Shown: positions 33,352 through 63,596 of the stretch, piece after piece
How positions within the stretch are numbered: position 1 is the first letter of the stretch
How the letters are laid out: each line of letters begins with the position of its first letter
Origin: Pempheris klunzingeri
Lineage: Eukaryota; Chordata; Actinopteri; Acropomatiformes; Pempheridae
Direction: 5' to 3'
Assembly: GCF_042242105.1 (NCBI RefSeq)
Contig: NC_092013.1
Location: 2,723,987 to 2,787,986 of the forward strand
DNA length: 64,000 nt
The notes under the pieces: generated by a model
Databases searched by the model: none
Seen by the model: only the letters and a program-made list of their open reading frames with translations
What the model was told of the DNA's origin: nothing
Program-made: the position numbers and the translations under genes

Positions 33352-33786
33352 TTTTAGAATATTTCCCCGGCTTCACTTTGCCATCGGACAGCTCTTTAAA
33401 TGCAGGACTGAAGCCGTTCTCTCCTTCTTTTTCCCACCAGACTCCATTCACACAGAACAGTCATTTGTCCTCGCAGAAAAACAGGAGTTTCGACGGTCTT
33501 CCGCTGCCTCTACCAGTCAGTTTGCTCATGTCTTTTCGTCGTATGTCTCTCGCGTTTAAACAGTCGATTAGGAGTCCGAACCAACGTGTCGGTTGATCGA
33601 TCTAGGCAGCTGTGGCACGCCTGTGTTCTGTAGGGTAAAATGACTGGTTTTGTCAATGGAGTCTGGTGGCTTTGAAGCAAACAAAGAGAAAGAGAGAGAG
33701 AGAGAACGGCTTCAGTTCCCTGTTGAAAGAGGTGAAAATATTCTTAATATGGTGCACAGATACTGATTTTGATGGCCCTTTTTTAA
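33352..33786. mobile_element. Truncated second copy of the 31.6 kb transposon
   Basis: Matches 31840-32270 almost base for base, with scattered substitutions and small indels. It lacks both terminal inverted repeats. It starts next to the foldback element at 33219-33304. Confidence 0.8.
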
Positions 33787-35342
33787 GGAGGCTGCTGCTC
33801 CTGTTAGTGTCTCTGCTTTGCCTGATTCAGTCCACGGGCCTGTTTGTCCAACATGTCAACATGTTAGCAAATATGAGACACTCTTCAGGTCAAGACCAAA
33901 CTCTTTCTTTAACGAACAATTCAAGAAGTCAAAATTAACTCTTTAAATAATGAATATTTGAATGATAATGATTGACGTCAGTACCGGATCCTTCACACGC
34001 CTGATGAACTAAAAACATCTGCAGACTGTTTCCACCCCCCTGAAGTGAATGTAAACTGGTATCGCTGCTGGCCCTGCAGAAAATAATCCAGATTATATCT
34101 GAGTTTACTGCTCTGTCTTATTGTTTTATTCTCAGTTTATATGAAGCACAACAGCCTCATATTGTATGAGAATCGCTGCTTAGTCACTAAATGTAAAAAG
34201 GGTCTCGTTACCCTCCCAGAGGGCCTCGCTGTCCTCTGTTTATTCTCCTGTAGCATTATTGTAATGCTCTCATGGTGACCTGTAGTATTTCTACAACCTG
34301 GGACTGGGTTTTATGAGAGTCGCAGATAAAATAATACACGAGGAGATAAAAGAGTGACCTCCCCACCACCTCTGGAACCAGAGCTGGTGGCTACACGGTG
34401 ATAAATGTCAGAAACGCAGCAGCAGCAGCAGCAGCAGCAGTTTACTATTCTTGGACCTGAGTGTTTTCCAGTCTCAGACCAGAGTGAGGATCAGAGCACT
34501 GAGCGTCTCTGCTGTCCTCCTGCCAGGCTGGTTTTTATTTCCCGCGTTAGAAATATTAAAAGTGGATCTATCACACACAGGGGTAAGTCAGCTCCTCCTC
34601 TAATGTTGTCGAGTATTTGTTTTAGTTTTTGTAGCAGCAGGTCTCAAAGTTAAGAGCAGGCAGCAACATGCTGCAGCACTTTTTTTAGTCTGGCACTAGA
34701 ATAAACTAGACTTCCTGGAAAGACCTTCAGAATAAAAGTATGTTTGAGTATGTGTAGTGTTAAAACAAGCCGTAGAGACATTAACAATTCTTGGAGATGG
34801 CAAAAAGTGTGTGTAAAAAGAAATCTACCTAGAATATTCACTGAACTTAAATATAAAAGCTTTAAATGTTTCATATACTCGATTTTAAATATCTTACAGT
34901 GTGAGTTACACTGTTGAATACCTGGCAGGTAACATATACTGCAGACTGTGTTAATATGGGACAGGTTTTATCAAGCAAATCAAGACACATGTGCTGCTGT
35001 TGGACTTTTATTTTGAAGTGCTGGTTATACCTCGCATTGTTCCATTTTTCGCTGAAGACTTGACCTCGTGTAGACATCTTGACATTTCCATTTAAACAAA
35101 GTGCTCGACCACACAAAAACCAGTCCGGCCTCACTGCTCATTAGCACAGTGAGGACCTCTCTGTGGTTTTTCTGATCTCTTTACTCACTTAATGAATGAA
35201 TTCCCTGGAAAATGTGGATTAATCCGAACTGCCTGCCTTTCATGTTTACTACCACACCAGTAGTCCGTGCAAAATCAGGAAGTGTTCAGTTGCATGTGGG
35301 CCAGAGTCAGGAGCTATTTACGTTGACATGCCATTCATCCAG

Positions 35343-35352
35343 CTAAAAATAA
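35343..35352 (+). promoter_or_regulatory. MEF2 consensus site upstream of srpk3
   Basis: CTAAAAATAA fits the MEF2 consensus YTAWWWWTAR exactly, about 215 bp before the predicted start codon. E-box sequences CAGTTG (35287-35292) and CATGTG (35293-35298) lie just upstream. Mammalian SRPK3 is a MEF2-controlled muscle gene, so the site fits. Binding is not shown. Confidence 0.5.
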
Positions 35353-35451
35353 ACCTGCATTTTCACTGGCCCCCTTTGAAATGTCATTGCAAACAGCCTC
35401 CTTGCAATCAGCGACTAAAAGCACAAACCAGCAGCCAGAGACGGTGATTGA

Positions 35452-42923
<7,472 letters not shown>

Positions 42924-44024
42924 GATCACCGCGACACTTAGAGACTCGGACACCTGTGGGATATACAGGCGTAATCTGGTGCCGGCATCATGTTCGCAGC
43001 TTTGTTAAATATTTAACAGCCTTTTCCCTGCAGGTCCTTTGGTCACTTCTAACTCACACATAGCAAAGACAAGAGAGACGTTTTGTCTTCCTAGAAAACA
43101 AACTGAAGCTCATGGATTTCAATAAATGGACACAAGATTTGATTTATCTTTACTTCTATCGCTCTGTTTGTACCTGCGATTGGTGCAGTGCATCCACATG
43201 AAGCTTTACTTATCATTTACCAACATTATACCCCAAATATGATGTCAAGGCTCTGCATAACATCAGCATCATGCCGTGAAACAAGATGGTTCCACCTGGA
43301 TTTGCACCTAAAATGCTGTCACACTTTTATTTTTTATCACTTCTCATAATTCTCGACCGGTAAAGAGGCAGAAAAATGATGAAAAAAAACAAAACAATCC
43401 TTAATTGCAGAGATGACGAGTCACACAGGACTAATAATATCACATGACCTCTGTGTTTGGTGCCTCAGAGATCACACACAACCTCCCTGAAGATGACCGT
43501 CAAGCAAATGTCCATCTCTAAAGAACCCGAGTTAATGTGTTATGTGTGTGCTGAAGCATCACTTATATCTGAGCAGCACTTCTTCTGGGTCTGAACTTTG
43601 TTTCATGGCTTGTTGATCTGATTTTCTGGATGAAGTTCGCCCGTGTTAGGAGGTTCTCAAACATTTTCCACAGCCCTCTTCCCAGATGGTTCTGTTTAAC
43701 AATCCGGGTAACACTGCCCCCCCCACGAAACGTTTGTTCAAATATAAAAGCTGGTGGTCGTCCAGTCCGAGGTGGTGGTAAACCAGTCTGAACAGAAATG
43801 CCAACCAGAAGAAGACAGCTTATCTGTTGTCCTGTTAAAAAACAACAAACTGTAACAGTGACCTCATGTTAGGTGCACGAGGAGGAAAGGGCAGGGCTGT
43901 AGTCAAAATGGAAATGAGGAACCTACTGCAACCACAACCGGTTGCAACAATGAAGAAATCATTAAAACACCAAGCAGAAATTATTTTCTTACTACTCCCT
44001 CCTTTTTTTTTTGCTTTTGTCGTG

Positions 44025-44063
<39 letters not shown>

Positions 44064-44275
44064 ATGCTGTGACCCTGGAGATTTGGTCTGCTGTGCATTC
44101 CTTGCATGCTCACATTCAGCAGCGCTCCGTGAAGGGGGATGGAAGGAAGAGGAGGGAGGAGTTAGTCTCACGTACGCGCAGGCATATGCCGGCTGTTGGG
44201 GGGAAACTCACAGCTTTTCCTCCAGCAGCAGAGAGGAGGTGAGAAGAGGACAGGGAACGCCGCCTGCCCACACAT
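42924..44275 (+). other. srpk3 3' UTR and probable comt 5' non-coding exon
   Basis: AATAAA at 43121-43126 is a likely srpk3 polyadenylation signal about 200 bp after the stop. A GT repeat lies at 44027-44061. The stretch ending at the donor CACAT|GTAAGT (44275) is a candidate comt leader exon; an alternative donor GAG|GTGAGA is at 44238. Neither leader is proven. Confidence 0.45.
44027..44061. repeat. GT microsatellite
   Basis: About 17 GT units between srpk3 and comt, just before the candidate comt leader exon. Confidence 0.9.
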
Positions 44276-45047
44276 GTAAGTCTGATTCTCTGTTAGATTT
44301 TAATGAGAGACGCTTTAAGAATGCATGGTGAGGTTGTTTTTTTTTGTTTTTGTAATTTCCTTAACAAGTGTTTGCTCCCATGTTGCTCAGTCTGGCTTGG
44401 ACAGAAGAGCCCCGACAGTATTGTGCAACCGAGAAGCTCAGATTAACTGACATTACTGGTGATACTCCTCAGTCGTGCTATTTTCACAGCAAATAATGTG
44501 TCACGCCTGCAATAATCAACAAGTTTGGGATATTTTCATAACCTTTTTCATCCTGCTCTGTCATTTGAAAACTTTTTATGATGTGATTTGCATGGAGATT
44601 GATTTCTGGTGTGCACAGAATGTAACTCAATGCGAAAAGATGATACAAGTGTGGGTGTACGAAGCAGTGCCAAGGTTATTCAGCATTTCTGCGTCTGAAT
44701 CTCTCGGCTGTGTGTACGTTGGGAGGGAGCCAATGTAAAGGTTAGAGTCCCGGTGCTCTGCCTTTTGTGACACAGCTCCTAACCCCCAGCCAGTTGCCAT
44801 GCAACTCAAACTCCAAATCAAAAGGAATTACCTCAACCACCACTGGTCTTTCACAGTTGCATTAGTAGTGCAAGGTAATGCCGCTCTCCAGCCGTGCTCC
44901 TCGCTGCTTTCCCACAGACGCAGCCCTTGTTTGGGATTCTGGCCGTGCCTTTCTCCTCCTTCCTGCTTTGTTCTTTGCAGTTCATCTGAGCTCAAGATAT
45001 CTAAACAGACAAATTGCTTCTGAGAGTGGGAAAGCAGCACACAAAGC

Positions 45048-45049
<2 letters not shown>

Positions 45050-45098
<49 letters not shown>

Positions 45099-45136
45099 TG
45101 TTAAATGATATCCTACAGTGATATGATCACATTGTG

Positions 45137-45170
<34 letters not shown>
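45050..45170. repeat. Two GT microsatellites upstream of comt
   Basis: GT runs at 45050-45097 and 45139-45170, separated by about 40 bp, some 270-390 bp before the comt start codon. Confidence 0.9.
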
Positions 45171-45174
<4 letters not shown>

Positions 45175-45443
45175 CTTGGACCTGGCAGCAGCAGCTGATA
45201 ATGAAAACAGGAGCAGTGACAGTATTGTAGCCTGCATAGTGAACACCCATCTCATTAGCTCTGCACAAAGGGGGATGTAGAGTGAGGGGAGATAGGAGGG
45301 CTTTCATTTATCTCATGCAGATGTGTTGTTATAGTGTTTTGTGTGTGTGTGTGCGCGGTTCATTTATCACAGCCTCTTCAAATGATGCAGCACCATATAA
45401 CCACGCTGAACTGATGTTTCTGCTCTCCGCCTTGGTTTGCAGG

Positions 45444-48400
45444 ATGTGGCTGACTCTTCTTTACAGTTGCACCGGTGGAGCAGCTCTCCTGTACGCTCTG
45501 TACCGATGGCTGATCCCCGCCGCCGTGCAGTACCACGGAGGACTGGCGCTCATTTGGCATGATGTCATCGTGGAGCGGATGCTGGACGCGCTGACCCGGT
45601 CCACGCGTCCTCAGGTTCGCCTTCAGTAGCCCCAACAGTGGTGTGATGTTGTCCTGCAGGCAGAGGAGGCCGAGTGACGGCGATGGTCAGATTCAGGCTG
45701 ATAGAAAATAAGGCTGAGGTCACACTCTTATGTTGTCCACTGGTCTTTTAATCCCAGTCCTGCTGTAGTGTGTGTGTGTCCTGCAGACATTATGACCCTT
45801 CCCACCTGCCCAGTCAACTTTGATCTTGTGTCTTCTCCCATCCCACAGGGGGAAAAAAGGTGCTATTTCACCTCAAAGCTTCAGCTTGTTGCTAATAACC
45901 GCAAAAGTACATTCTCCTCCTGCTCAATTAGCCGGAGCATCATCTGACCGAACGAACGTCCTGGTTGGTCATGATGACTCTCAGTTCCTTGTGTGCGTAT
46001 CCATGGCAACGGCTGTGAACATGCTCGTGGTCGGTCTCGTTCGCAGGCGTCCGTCTGATATCGCTGCACGGTCCACTGTACAGTGAGCTGGCCTTTTTGC
46101 AGTGCCGTCACAATGCTCAAAGTATCCCACAATGCATTGTGAAAAGTAGTGTGCAACTGATGGTATCACTAACTATGACTATATAGGCGACCATCATGCA
46201 CTGCAGGAGAGAAGGAATCAAGGATTAACAGCTCAGTGAGTCAGTAGTGTCTGAAAATGTTCATTCACAGACATGTAAGTCTTTTTTTATCTATGCAGCA
46301 CCATTCAGACACAAGGCACAATTCAAAGTGCTGCACAGGGACATAAAACACAATAAAACCAAGGCACAGAAACATGAAACTTGCATTTAAAAGATAATAA
46401 AGGCACGTGGATAAATAATTATAGATTATAAGGAAGTTATTTAGCTAATTTATTGGAAAGTCACAGTAACTAGTGATGTTTTAAGGCCTGATTTAAATGA
46501 GCTGACAGTTTTAGCAGACTTTAGGAGCTTGTTCCACAGGTGCTTAATAGCCGATCGGTTCACATGGTGTTTATTCTAAAGCAGGTAGCTGATTTAAACT
46601 AAGAATGTTTGATGATTTATACTTAAAGAAAAGAGTCTGCAGCTACGTTATCGGCTCAGTGAGGCTGTATTCAGACACAGTGGTGCTTTGAGCTCAATGC
46701 TAACATGTTAAAAATGTTCTTCATCATCTTAATCCAGGTCAACATTTGCTAATTATTATGGATGGGAACAGGTATTTGATCATATGAACCAACCATGTAA
46801 AGTTTAGCCTGATGGTGGCGCTAAAGGGTCAGACTTCATCATCTGAGGACGAAGGATGTCTGTGCAAAAGTTCATGGTGATAGTTGTTGAGATATTTCAG
46901 CATTTCTGGACCAAAGTGGTGAGCTGAGTGTGACCGAAAAAATAATATATGAAGTTTTTATACTAAAAACATGAATAAAATAACGTGACAGAGAAAAGAA
47001 ACAAGCAGCAGAAACAGCGAATGTTAAACCTCCAGATCAGATCTTTTCTCCAACTTGACTAAGCCTTTAAGAAAACAAGTCAGGCGCAGCTCAGCAACAG
47101 ATTTACCAGGAAACAAAAGACCTTTCACAGGTGCAGCTAAGACCGATCACAAGAGCTGCATTCTTTTCAGGAGTCCCACTGCCTCACTGCCTCATCTGCA
47201 ACAGAGCCACTGCTCATGTTGTTGGTTACACCTGTGCTAAGAAAAGCCGAAAGCCTTTAACATACTGGAGGGTAAAAAAAATAATCTAGTCTCGTTACCT
47301 CCTGGTGTGAAAACACTTACACTGTTCATACTTATATATAATACTGATAACATGATTTATAGAAAGTTTACACCATAAAAAGATGCAGATAACAGATATG
47401 ATTTTATTTTAGCCACTGGATGATAAAGCCTTTCATACATGAGACACCTATACACACAACAGATGTGCATGCAAAGGTGTGAATTCACACTGTTTCCTTC
47501 TTTGTGCTTATTAATACGGGCTGATGCTTCACCTGTATCTAATGAAAGGAGGGAAAAAAGAAGCTTTAGGTGTCATTTTTTAATTAAAACACGTTCATAA
47601 TGTGGCTCAGTAGGTGATTACATACACTTATATCTCACACCTGGATACTAAATTATGGCTCATACTGCACACGAAGCAGGTGCACCAGCAACAAAAGACC
47701 ACAAAGTCCTGAAACATCCAGTCTGGAAAGCTGCTGGCATGTTAAGATATTTTGAGTGATTTGGAGAGAGTTGTCTTAGAAGACAGCGGGACTGAAATCA
47801 GGTGGCGTTAAAAGACTCGGTGGAACAAGGCTCGATAAGATGTTCAGACAAACAGTGGATCAGAAACGGGTTGACAAAGGAATAAGCAGACAGACAGTAA
47901 ACTGTCAGACTCTTCCTGAGGAGCTGCTGCCTGTGCTGCTGCATGCAGGAGGCCTAATGAGCAAAGGAGAAGCAGCTGTGCAAGCAGGTAGCAGCTCCCA
48001 GCGGCAAACAGCTGATGGGAACCAGGTGTGCAGGAGCAGAAAACCTGCTGAGGGGGAACTGGCAGCAAAATAAATATACATGTGCCTTTATATTATATGC
48101 TTTAGTCAGCATATGTGGGGGGATATCATCTGTAACACTTCCACTATAGATCACACACAAAAACACATTTTCTTATTAGGTTTCCCATATTTTGACTGAT
48201 TGGTTTTAACTTTATTATAATTAAATTACAACTAAAAAAAAAAAAAAGAAATAAACATTTGATGTAATTCCATGTCGTGGCCAGCTTTGTTTTTTTTTTA
48301 GAGTTTGTAGACAAAAGGTTCCCTCTGTGACCTTTATGGACAAAGAAAACAATTTTTTCTGAAACAAGTTACAATAAGAACAAACATCAGGTGAGAATAA

Positions 48401-50310
48401 AACAAGATTAACCCTTTCATGGCTGAATTATGATAACCACAGTCAGGATTATTTTAATAAGTGTTTTTATTCATCTTTAGGCTGAAAAACAAGATTTGAA
48501 CTTTTTTGTTTTCAAACCATGTTTTATAAATATATATTTACATGTCCACTAGTTGAAATACAGCTAGTGATGCATGATGTACACTTCAGTCGACGTGTGA
48601 TTAATCATAATTTCCTCCCAATATAAAATCAATACTTGGAAAATGTAGCAATTGCATGACTCCTTAGATGTTACTTGATGTCCCCATATGTTTCTTACCT
48701 GCAAGGGTTTCTTTATATAGAAGGTTTGAACAGAAAGAAATGTCGATCATCTTGGTTTCACTCTTCTTTTTTCACTTGCAGTGGCTTCCCACTGGGCAGC
48801 AGTCAGTGTATGAGATGATGCAGTAGCTTCCACTGTAGTGGCTGATGTGCAACTACGCCATCAAAACTCATGCATATACAAGAAAACAGCTTTTGAATAG
48901 CTGCACACTGTAGTGACCTCTGTGCATGAAAGGGTTAAGATGATAAGAAAATAGACGTAGCAGCTAAAATGTACACATAAGTATGTGTTTATCCAGACAT
49001 CCATGATGGAAACATAGCTGGGGACATTTTCATGTCGGCTAAATCAAGAAGAATCTAAAAACCAACAGGACAAACTCTCTCCACTTAAATATGCGTTCAG
49101 AACACCTTCTTTTACAAAAAGCATCAGTGAGTGAATAACAGCTCTGTTTCCATTCACTCCCCTTCCAGCGGCTCCTGGGTGCGGTGCAGAGGAACGCCAC
49201 TAGAGGAGACCCTCGCAGCGTGGTGGAGGCCATCGACCACTTCTGCAGACACAAGGAGTGGGCCATGAATGTGGGGGATGAGAAAGGTTCTGCTCTCTTG
49301 TTACACAGAGTGAGCTGCTTTCACGTGTGAGATCACTGCTGCTGCATCTTCTGGGTTTTATTCTATTTTCCTTTTGGCCACAGGCTGCATCCTGGACTCG
49401 GTGGTGTCCGAGGTGAACCCGGCCACGGTGCTGGAGCTGGGGACCTACTGTGGCTACTCCACAGTCCGGATCGCCAGCCTGCTCCCCCCTCAGGCCAAGC
49501 TCATCACGCTTGAGTTTAACCCAGACTTTGCTGCTATCGCCCGTCACGTCATTGCTTGGGCAGGACTAGAGGAAAAGGTAAAGCCAGACGACTCCCACTG
49601 GTGGAACCAAGTGCATCTGCTCAAGTATCAAGTACAGATCTGAGTCCTCTGGTTCTAGTCTAGAGTCTGTAAAATAAGAAACTACTCAACAATGTGTATG
49701 ATGACAGCTGAGATGATTAGCTGATTAATTGGTTGACTGAAATGTATAATTAACTATCGATTAACTATTTTGATCAAGTCAGTTTTCATGTAAAAACTTT
49801 TCCAGACGGTCACATGTGAGGGTTTTTCTGCAGCGTGTACTTTAACTTTTAATATTTCAACACGTCTTCACACAAACTGAAAAAGAAATGACGAACACAG
49901 CGTGTTTTCTTTTTAGGTGCAGTTAGTTGAAGGAGCATCTGGAGACTGGATCCCCAAATTAAAGGAGCATTTCGGGGTGAAAACATTTGATTTGGTTTTC
50001 CTGGATCACTGGAAGGATCGCTACCTTCCTGACACAAAACTGATGGAGGCAAGTTTGTCGTCCTCGTCGTCTGCTCATCACACTCTTGATTTTCCTGCCA
50101 TGACACCTCCTTTGCTTGTTTTTTTTTTAGGAGTGTGGCCTCCTCAGGAAAGGCAGCATCCTGCTGGCGGACAACGTGATCTGCCCTGGAACTCCTGACT
50201 ACCTGGAATATGTCCGCAGCAGCCCGCGATATGAAAGCCAGTACTTCAAATCTCACCTGGAGTACACCAAAGTGGAGGACGGCTTGGAGAAGTCTGTCTT
50301 CTTGGGGTAG
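45444..50310 (+). CDS. comt: Catechol O-methyltransferase, membrane-bound form
   Basis: Transfers methyl from S-adenosylmethionine to catechols (dopamine, noradrenaline, catechol oestrogens) with Mg2+. Coding exons 45444-45614, 49169-49286, 49384-49577, 49917-50048, 50131-50310; 264 residues. An N-terminal membrane segment covers about residues 3-26. Numbering equals human MB-COMT: Mg ligands D191, D219, N220; catalytic K194; E249 in HLEY; SAM-binding MNVGD and [10 protein letters not shown] (113-122). [10 protein letters not shown] and [10 protein letters not shown] are identical to the mammalian enzyme. TOMT/LRTOMT was considered and fits far less well. Odd points: the fourth intron is GC-AG, residue 158 is Leu, and the Met that starts soluble mammalian COMT is missing. 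The acceptor lies one base before ATG, so the 5' UTR is on an upstream exon. Confidence 0.95.
46270..46925. mobile_element. Fish repeat fragments in the first comt intron
   Basis: 46280-46580 resembles a LINE 3' region (TTTTAGCAGACTTTAGGAGC, TTGTTCCACAGG). 46670-46925 resembles another common teleost repeat (GTTGTTGAGATATTTCAG, CTGGACCAAAGTGGTG). Edges are not defined and no frame is intact. Confidence 0.45.
48408..48938. mobile_element. piggyBac-like MITE, copy 2
   Basis: Bounded by TTAA with inverted termini TTAACCCTTTCATG and CATGAAAGGGTTAA. 531 bp without the nested insertion of copy 1 (29952-30669). It lies in the first comt intron, 230 bp before exon 2. Confidence 0.8.
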
Positions 50311-50766
50311 AATTTAACAAGAAGTGTCATGTTTGACGCAGGTACTAGTGCACCTCAGACCTCTGTCGTCTCTGTTGTCAAATAAAACCAGTTTAATCTG
50401 TTTTTCTAACATGGCATAGAGTGTTTTAACTTGAAATTAAACGTAACATATGAAGGGAAACAAACAGCTTGTGCTTTGTGCTTCTTTATTCCTCTGACAC
50501 CACATGACGGAACGCCTGCTGTCTGAGATGTTCACCGCGTGTCGGTACAGTAGGCGGCAGCAGAGACAGACTCTCTTCCAGCATCATAATTGACAGATGA
50601 TGAGCTGCAAAACTGATCTGGGAGCTGCTTTCCCCAGGAGCATCAACCTGAATCAATAATAAATCTAATCCAGCTGCATTCTGTGGTGCAGAAACATATC
50701 ATGTGTTCTGAGATCCTCCACCATTGTGCCATTGTGTTGGTAGGTGTGTGTGCAACTGTATATATA

Positions 50767-50798
<32 letters not shown>

Positions 50799-52795
50799 TG
50801 AGTATGAATCAAATCGCCGCTCATCTAATCTCTCAAAGTAACAGAGTTCCATAATACTGCTGGCGGTGGGGGGTTTGCATTTGGTTCAGCTGAATAAAAA
50901 AAAAAAAAAAAAAGAAATGGGCTAGTCCACCTAGTGCTTTCTTCACAGACGCCTGCGATGATAATCCCAATCTGTGGCCATTAGTGCACTGAGAGAACGA
51001 GCAAGAAGAGGGTTCAACAGAGAGAGAGAGAGAGAGAGAGAGGGAGGGAGAGAGGGAGAGAGAGGGAGGGAGGGGGGAGTCCCTGGACAGAGATGCATGC
51101 AGAGTAAAAGGAGGGAGAGAGAGGGAGAGAGAGAGAGAGAGAGAGCTTTTAAGGGATTTGGCAGTGATTTGTAGAATCTGACTGCTGTAATGTTGCGCTT
51201 TTCCTCCACTTTTCCCAGATTCTGCCATGATATGATAGCCTGAAGCCTCAAAAGTCAGCATCTCCATTTTGCCTTTATGAACCACAACTCCCTCTTGTTT
51301 AGACCTTTTGTCATCAGCGTGCCGTGGTGGTTTTTTTGAGAGTGCGCAGCGGCCGTCTGAGATGATAGAGGATTTACTTTTGGTGAGGAGAGGAGAGCCT
51401 TGCCTCTAGATATATAATCACCTTTTGGACCATGGATGGAGGCCTGTTTGGAAGAGCTCATGTGATGGATAAAATCAAGACTGTTCGATGAAGAATGGGC
51501 AGGTAAGACGTGCCTTTACACACAGACATCTCTCCACTTGCAGGTATTTTCTGATGGGGAAAAAATGATCTGCAACAGTTGTGTGATTGATGCAGTGCAG
51601 ATTTCTGCAGATTCACATTAGGCTCTTATTGATTTTGTGAAAATCAAACTAAATTTCATACGCTTTGTGCGGAAAAATAAAGATTTTGCATCATGAATAT
51701 GAGTTTAAGCATGAATAGAGGAATAAATTACAATTAAATTATTATTATCATTATTATTATTTGAAAGAAAATAAATCTTTTATCATTTATGTTTGATTCA
51801 TGTTAGATTTTTGGATTTTAACAAACTAAACTAAAAAAATAAACATGTTTTAAATCTTGGAAGCGTAAATATTCTTCTTCAGTCTGTGGCATCTTTCATT
51901 TCAGTCTTTTCATGGGATTTTGCCAGCGGTCCTTTATCATGCAGATAAAATGAGCCTGCTCCAACTTTTGGAGCATGAAATGCTGCGGAGCTTCACTTCA
52001 TGTTTTGTGTTTTGCAAAATTTATAGTGTTTCTCTCGGCTCTCTGTGATAAAAGCTTCCCATATTCACTCCGTGTCATCCTGCATGCTGACTAAAATCTA
52101 CCACGCACGCTGTCCTCCTCAGCCTCAGCGGGTTTTTGCTGCACAAACACACACACAGCTTATATTTAGTCTTTTGTATTTCCTCAGTTTGGATCTAATG
52201 CACCAGAACAGACTGCAGGTTCATGCCAGGATATCTGAAGCATGACATTTTCAAGGCATTTCTACATTTTAGCATTCAGTTCCTCAACAACACAGAAGCA
52301 CTTCACTCAATTATTATTACTATTGTTAATATTCAAGATCCCAAGTCTCTGAGGATCCCAAGCCTGTCGGTCCAAATTACAAGGAAGTGTAGAAAGACTG
52401 ATCCCAAGCACATCCAGGATTTTTCATCTTAGGTTGTAACCGTTTAAAACTGCATGTTGTACTTAAATATTTCACAGCGACGTGGCTTCACTGAAGTGAC
52501 GGAGCAAACAGAAATACAAAATATTAAACATTGTGGGGGAGAAAAGATGATGATATGATTGATCCAGCTTTATCTCTGAAGAGTATTATGAATTTAAAAA
52601 GAATACTGGGGAGATAAAGATCAGAGGAGGTGGATGGTGATAGTAGTTTGACAGTGTTTCCAGACTGAGACTGTGGGGTTTATACGTACTGTACTGTCAC
52701 TGTGGTGAGATGATGATCGGCCCTTAAAGCCCCCTGTCGGACTGCCCTCAGGTGCCAAAGGTAGAGGGAGTGGCCTGCTGTCAGTACCTCTGCAG
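50311..52795 (+). other. comt 3' UTR, spacer and probable grm6 leader exon
   Basis: AATAAA at 50381-50386 is the likely comt polyadenylation signal, about 70 bp after the stop. Purine-rich GA repeats fill about 51019-51144. A donor GGGCAG|GTAAGA after 51502 may end a non-coding grm6 first exon. No coding exon is seen before 52805. Confidence 0.5.
51019..51144. repeat. GA-rich purine tract
   Basis: Imperfect GAGAGAGG repeats, wholly purine on the + strand except a short break. It lies upstream of the candidate grm6 leader exon. Confidence 0.85.
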
Positions 52796-52804
52796 GTCAT
52801 CATC

Positions 52805-63596
<10,792 letters not shown>

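Noticed and set aside
31864-33596. Two near-identical short frames starting MPSDSSLNAGLK
   Set aside because: Both lie in duplicated copies of a transposon; the shared sequence is repeat, not a gene family.
34405-34653. Open frame beginning with a poly-Gln run
   Set aside because: A CAG microsatellite in intergenic DNA without splice sites, upstream exon or similarity.
45444-50310. TOMT/LRTOMT instead of COMT
   Set aside because: [20 protein letters not shown] and [10 protein letters not shown] are COMT-specific; TOMT differs at these sites.
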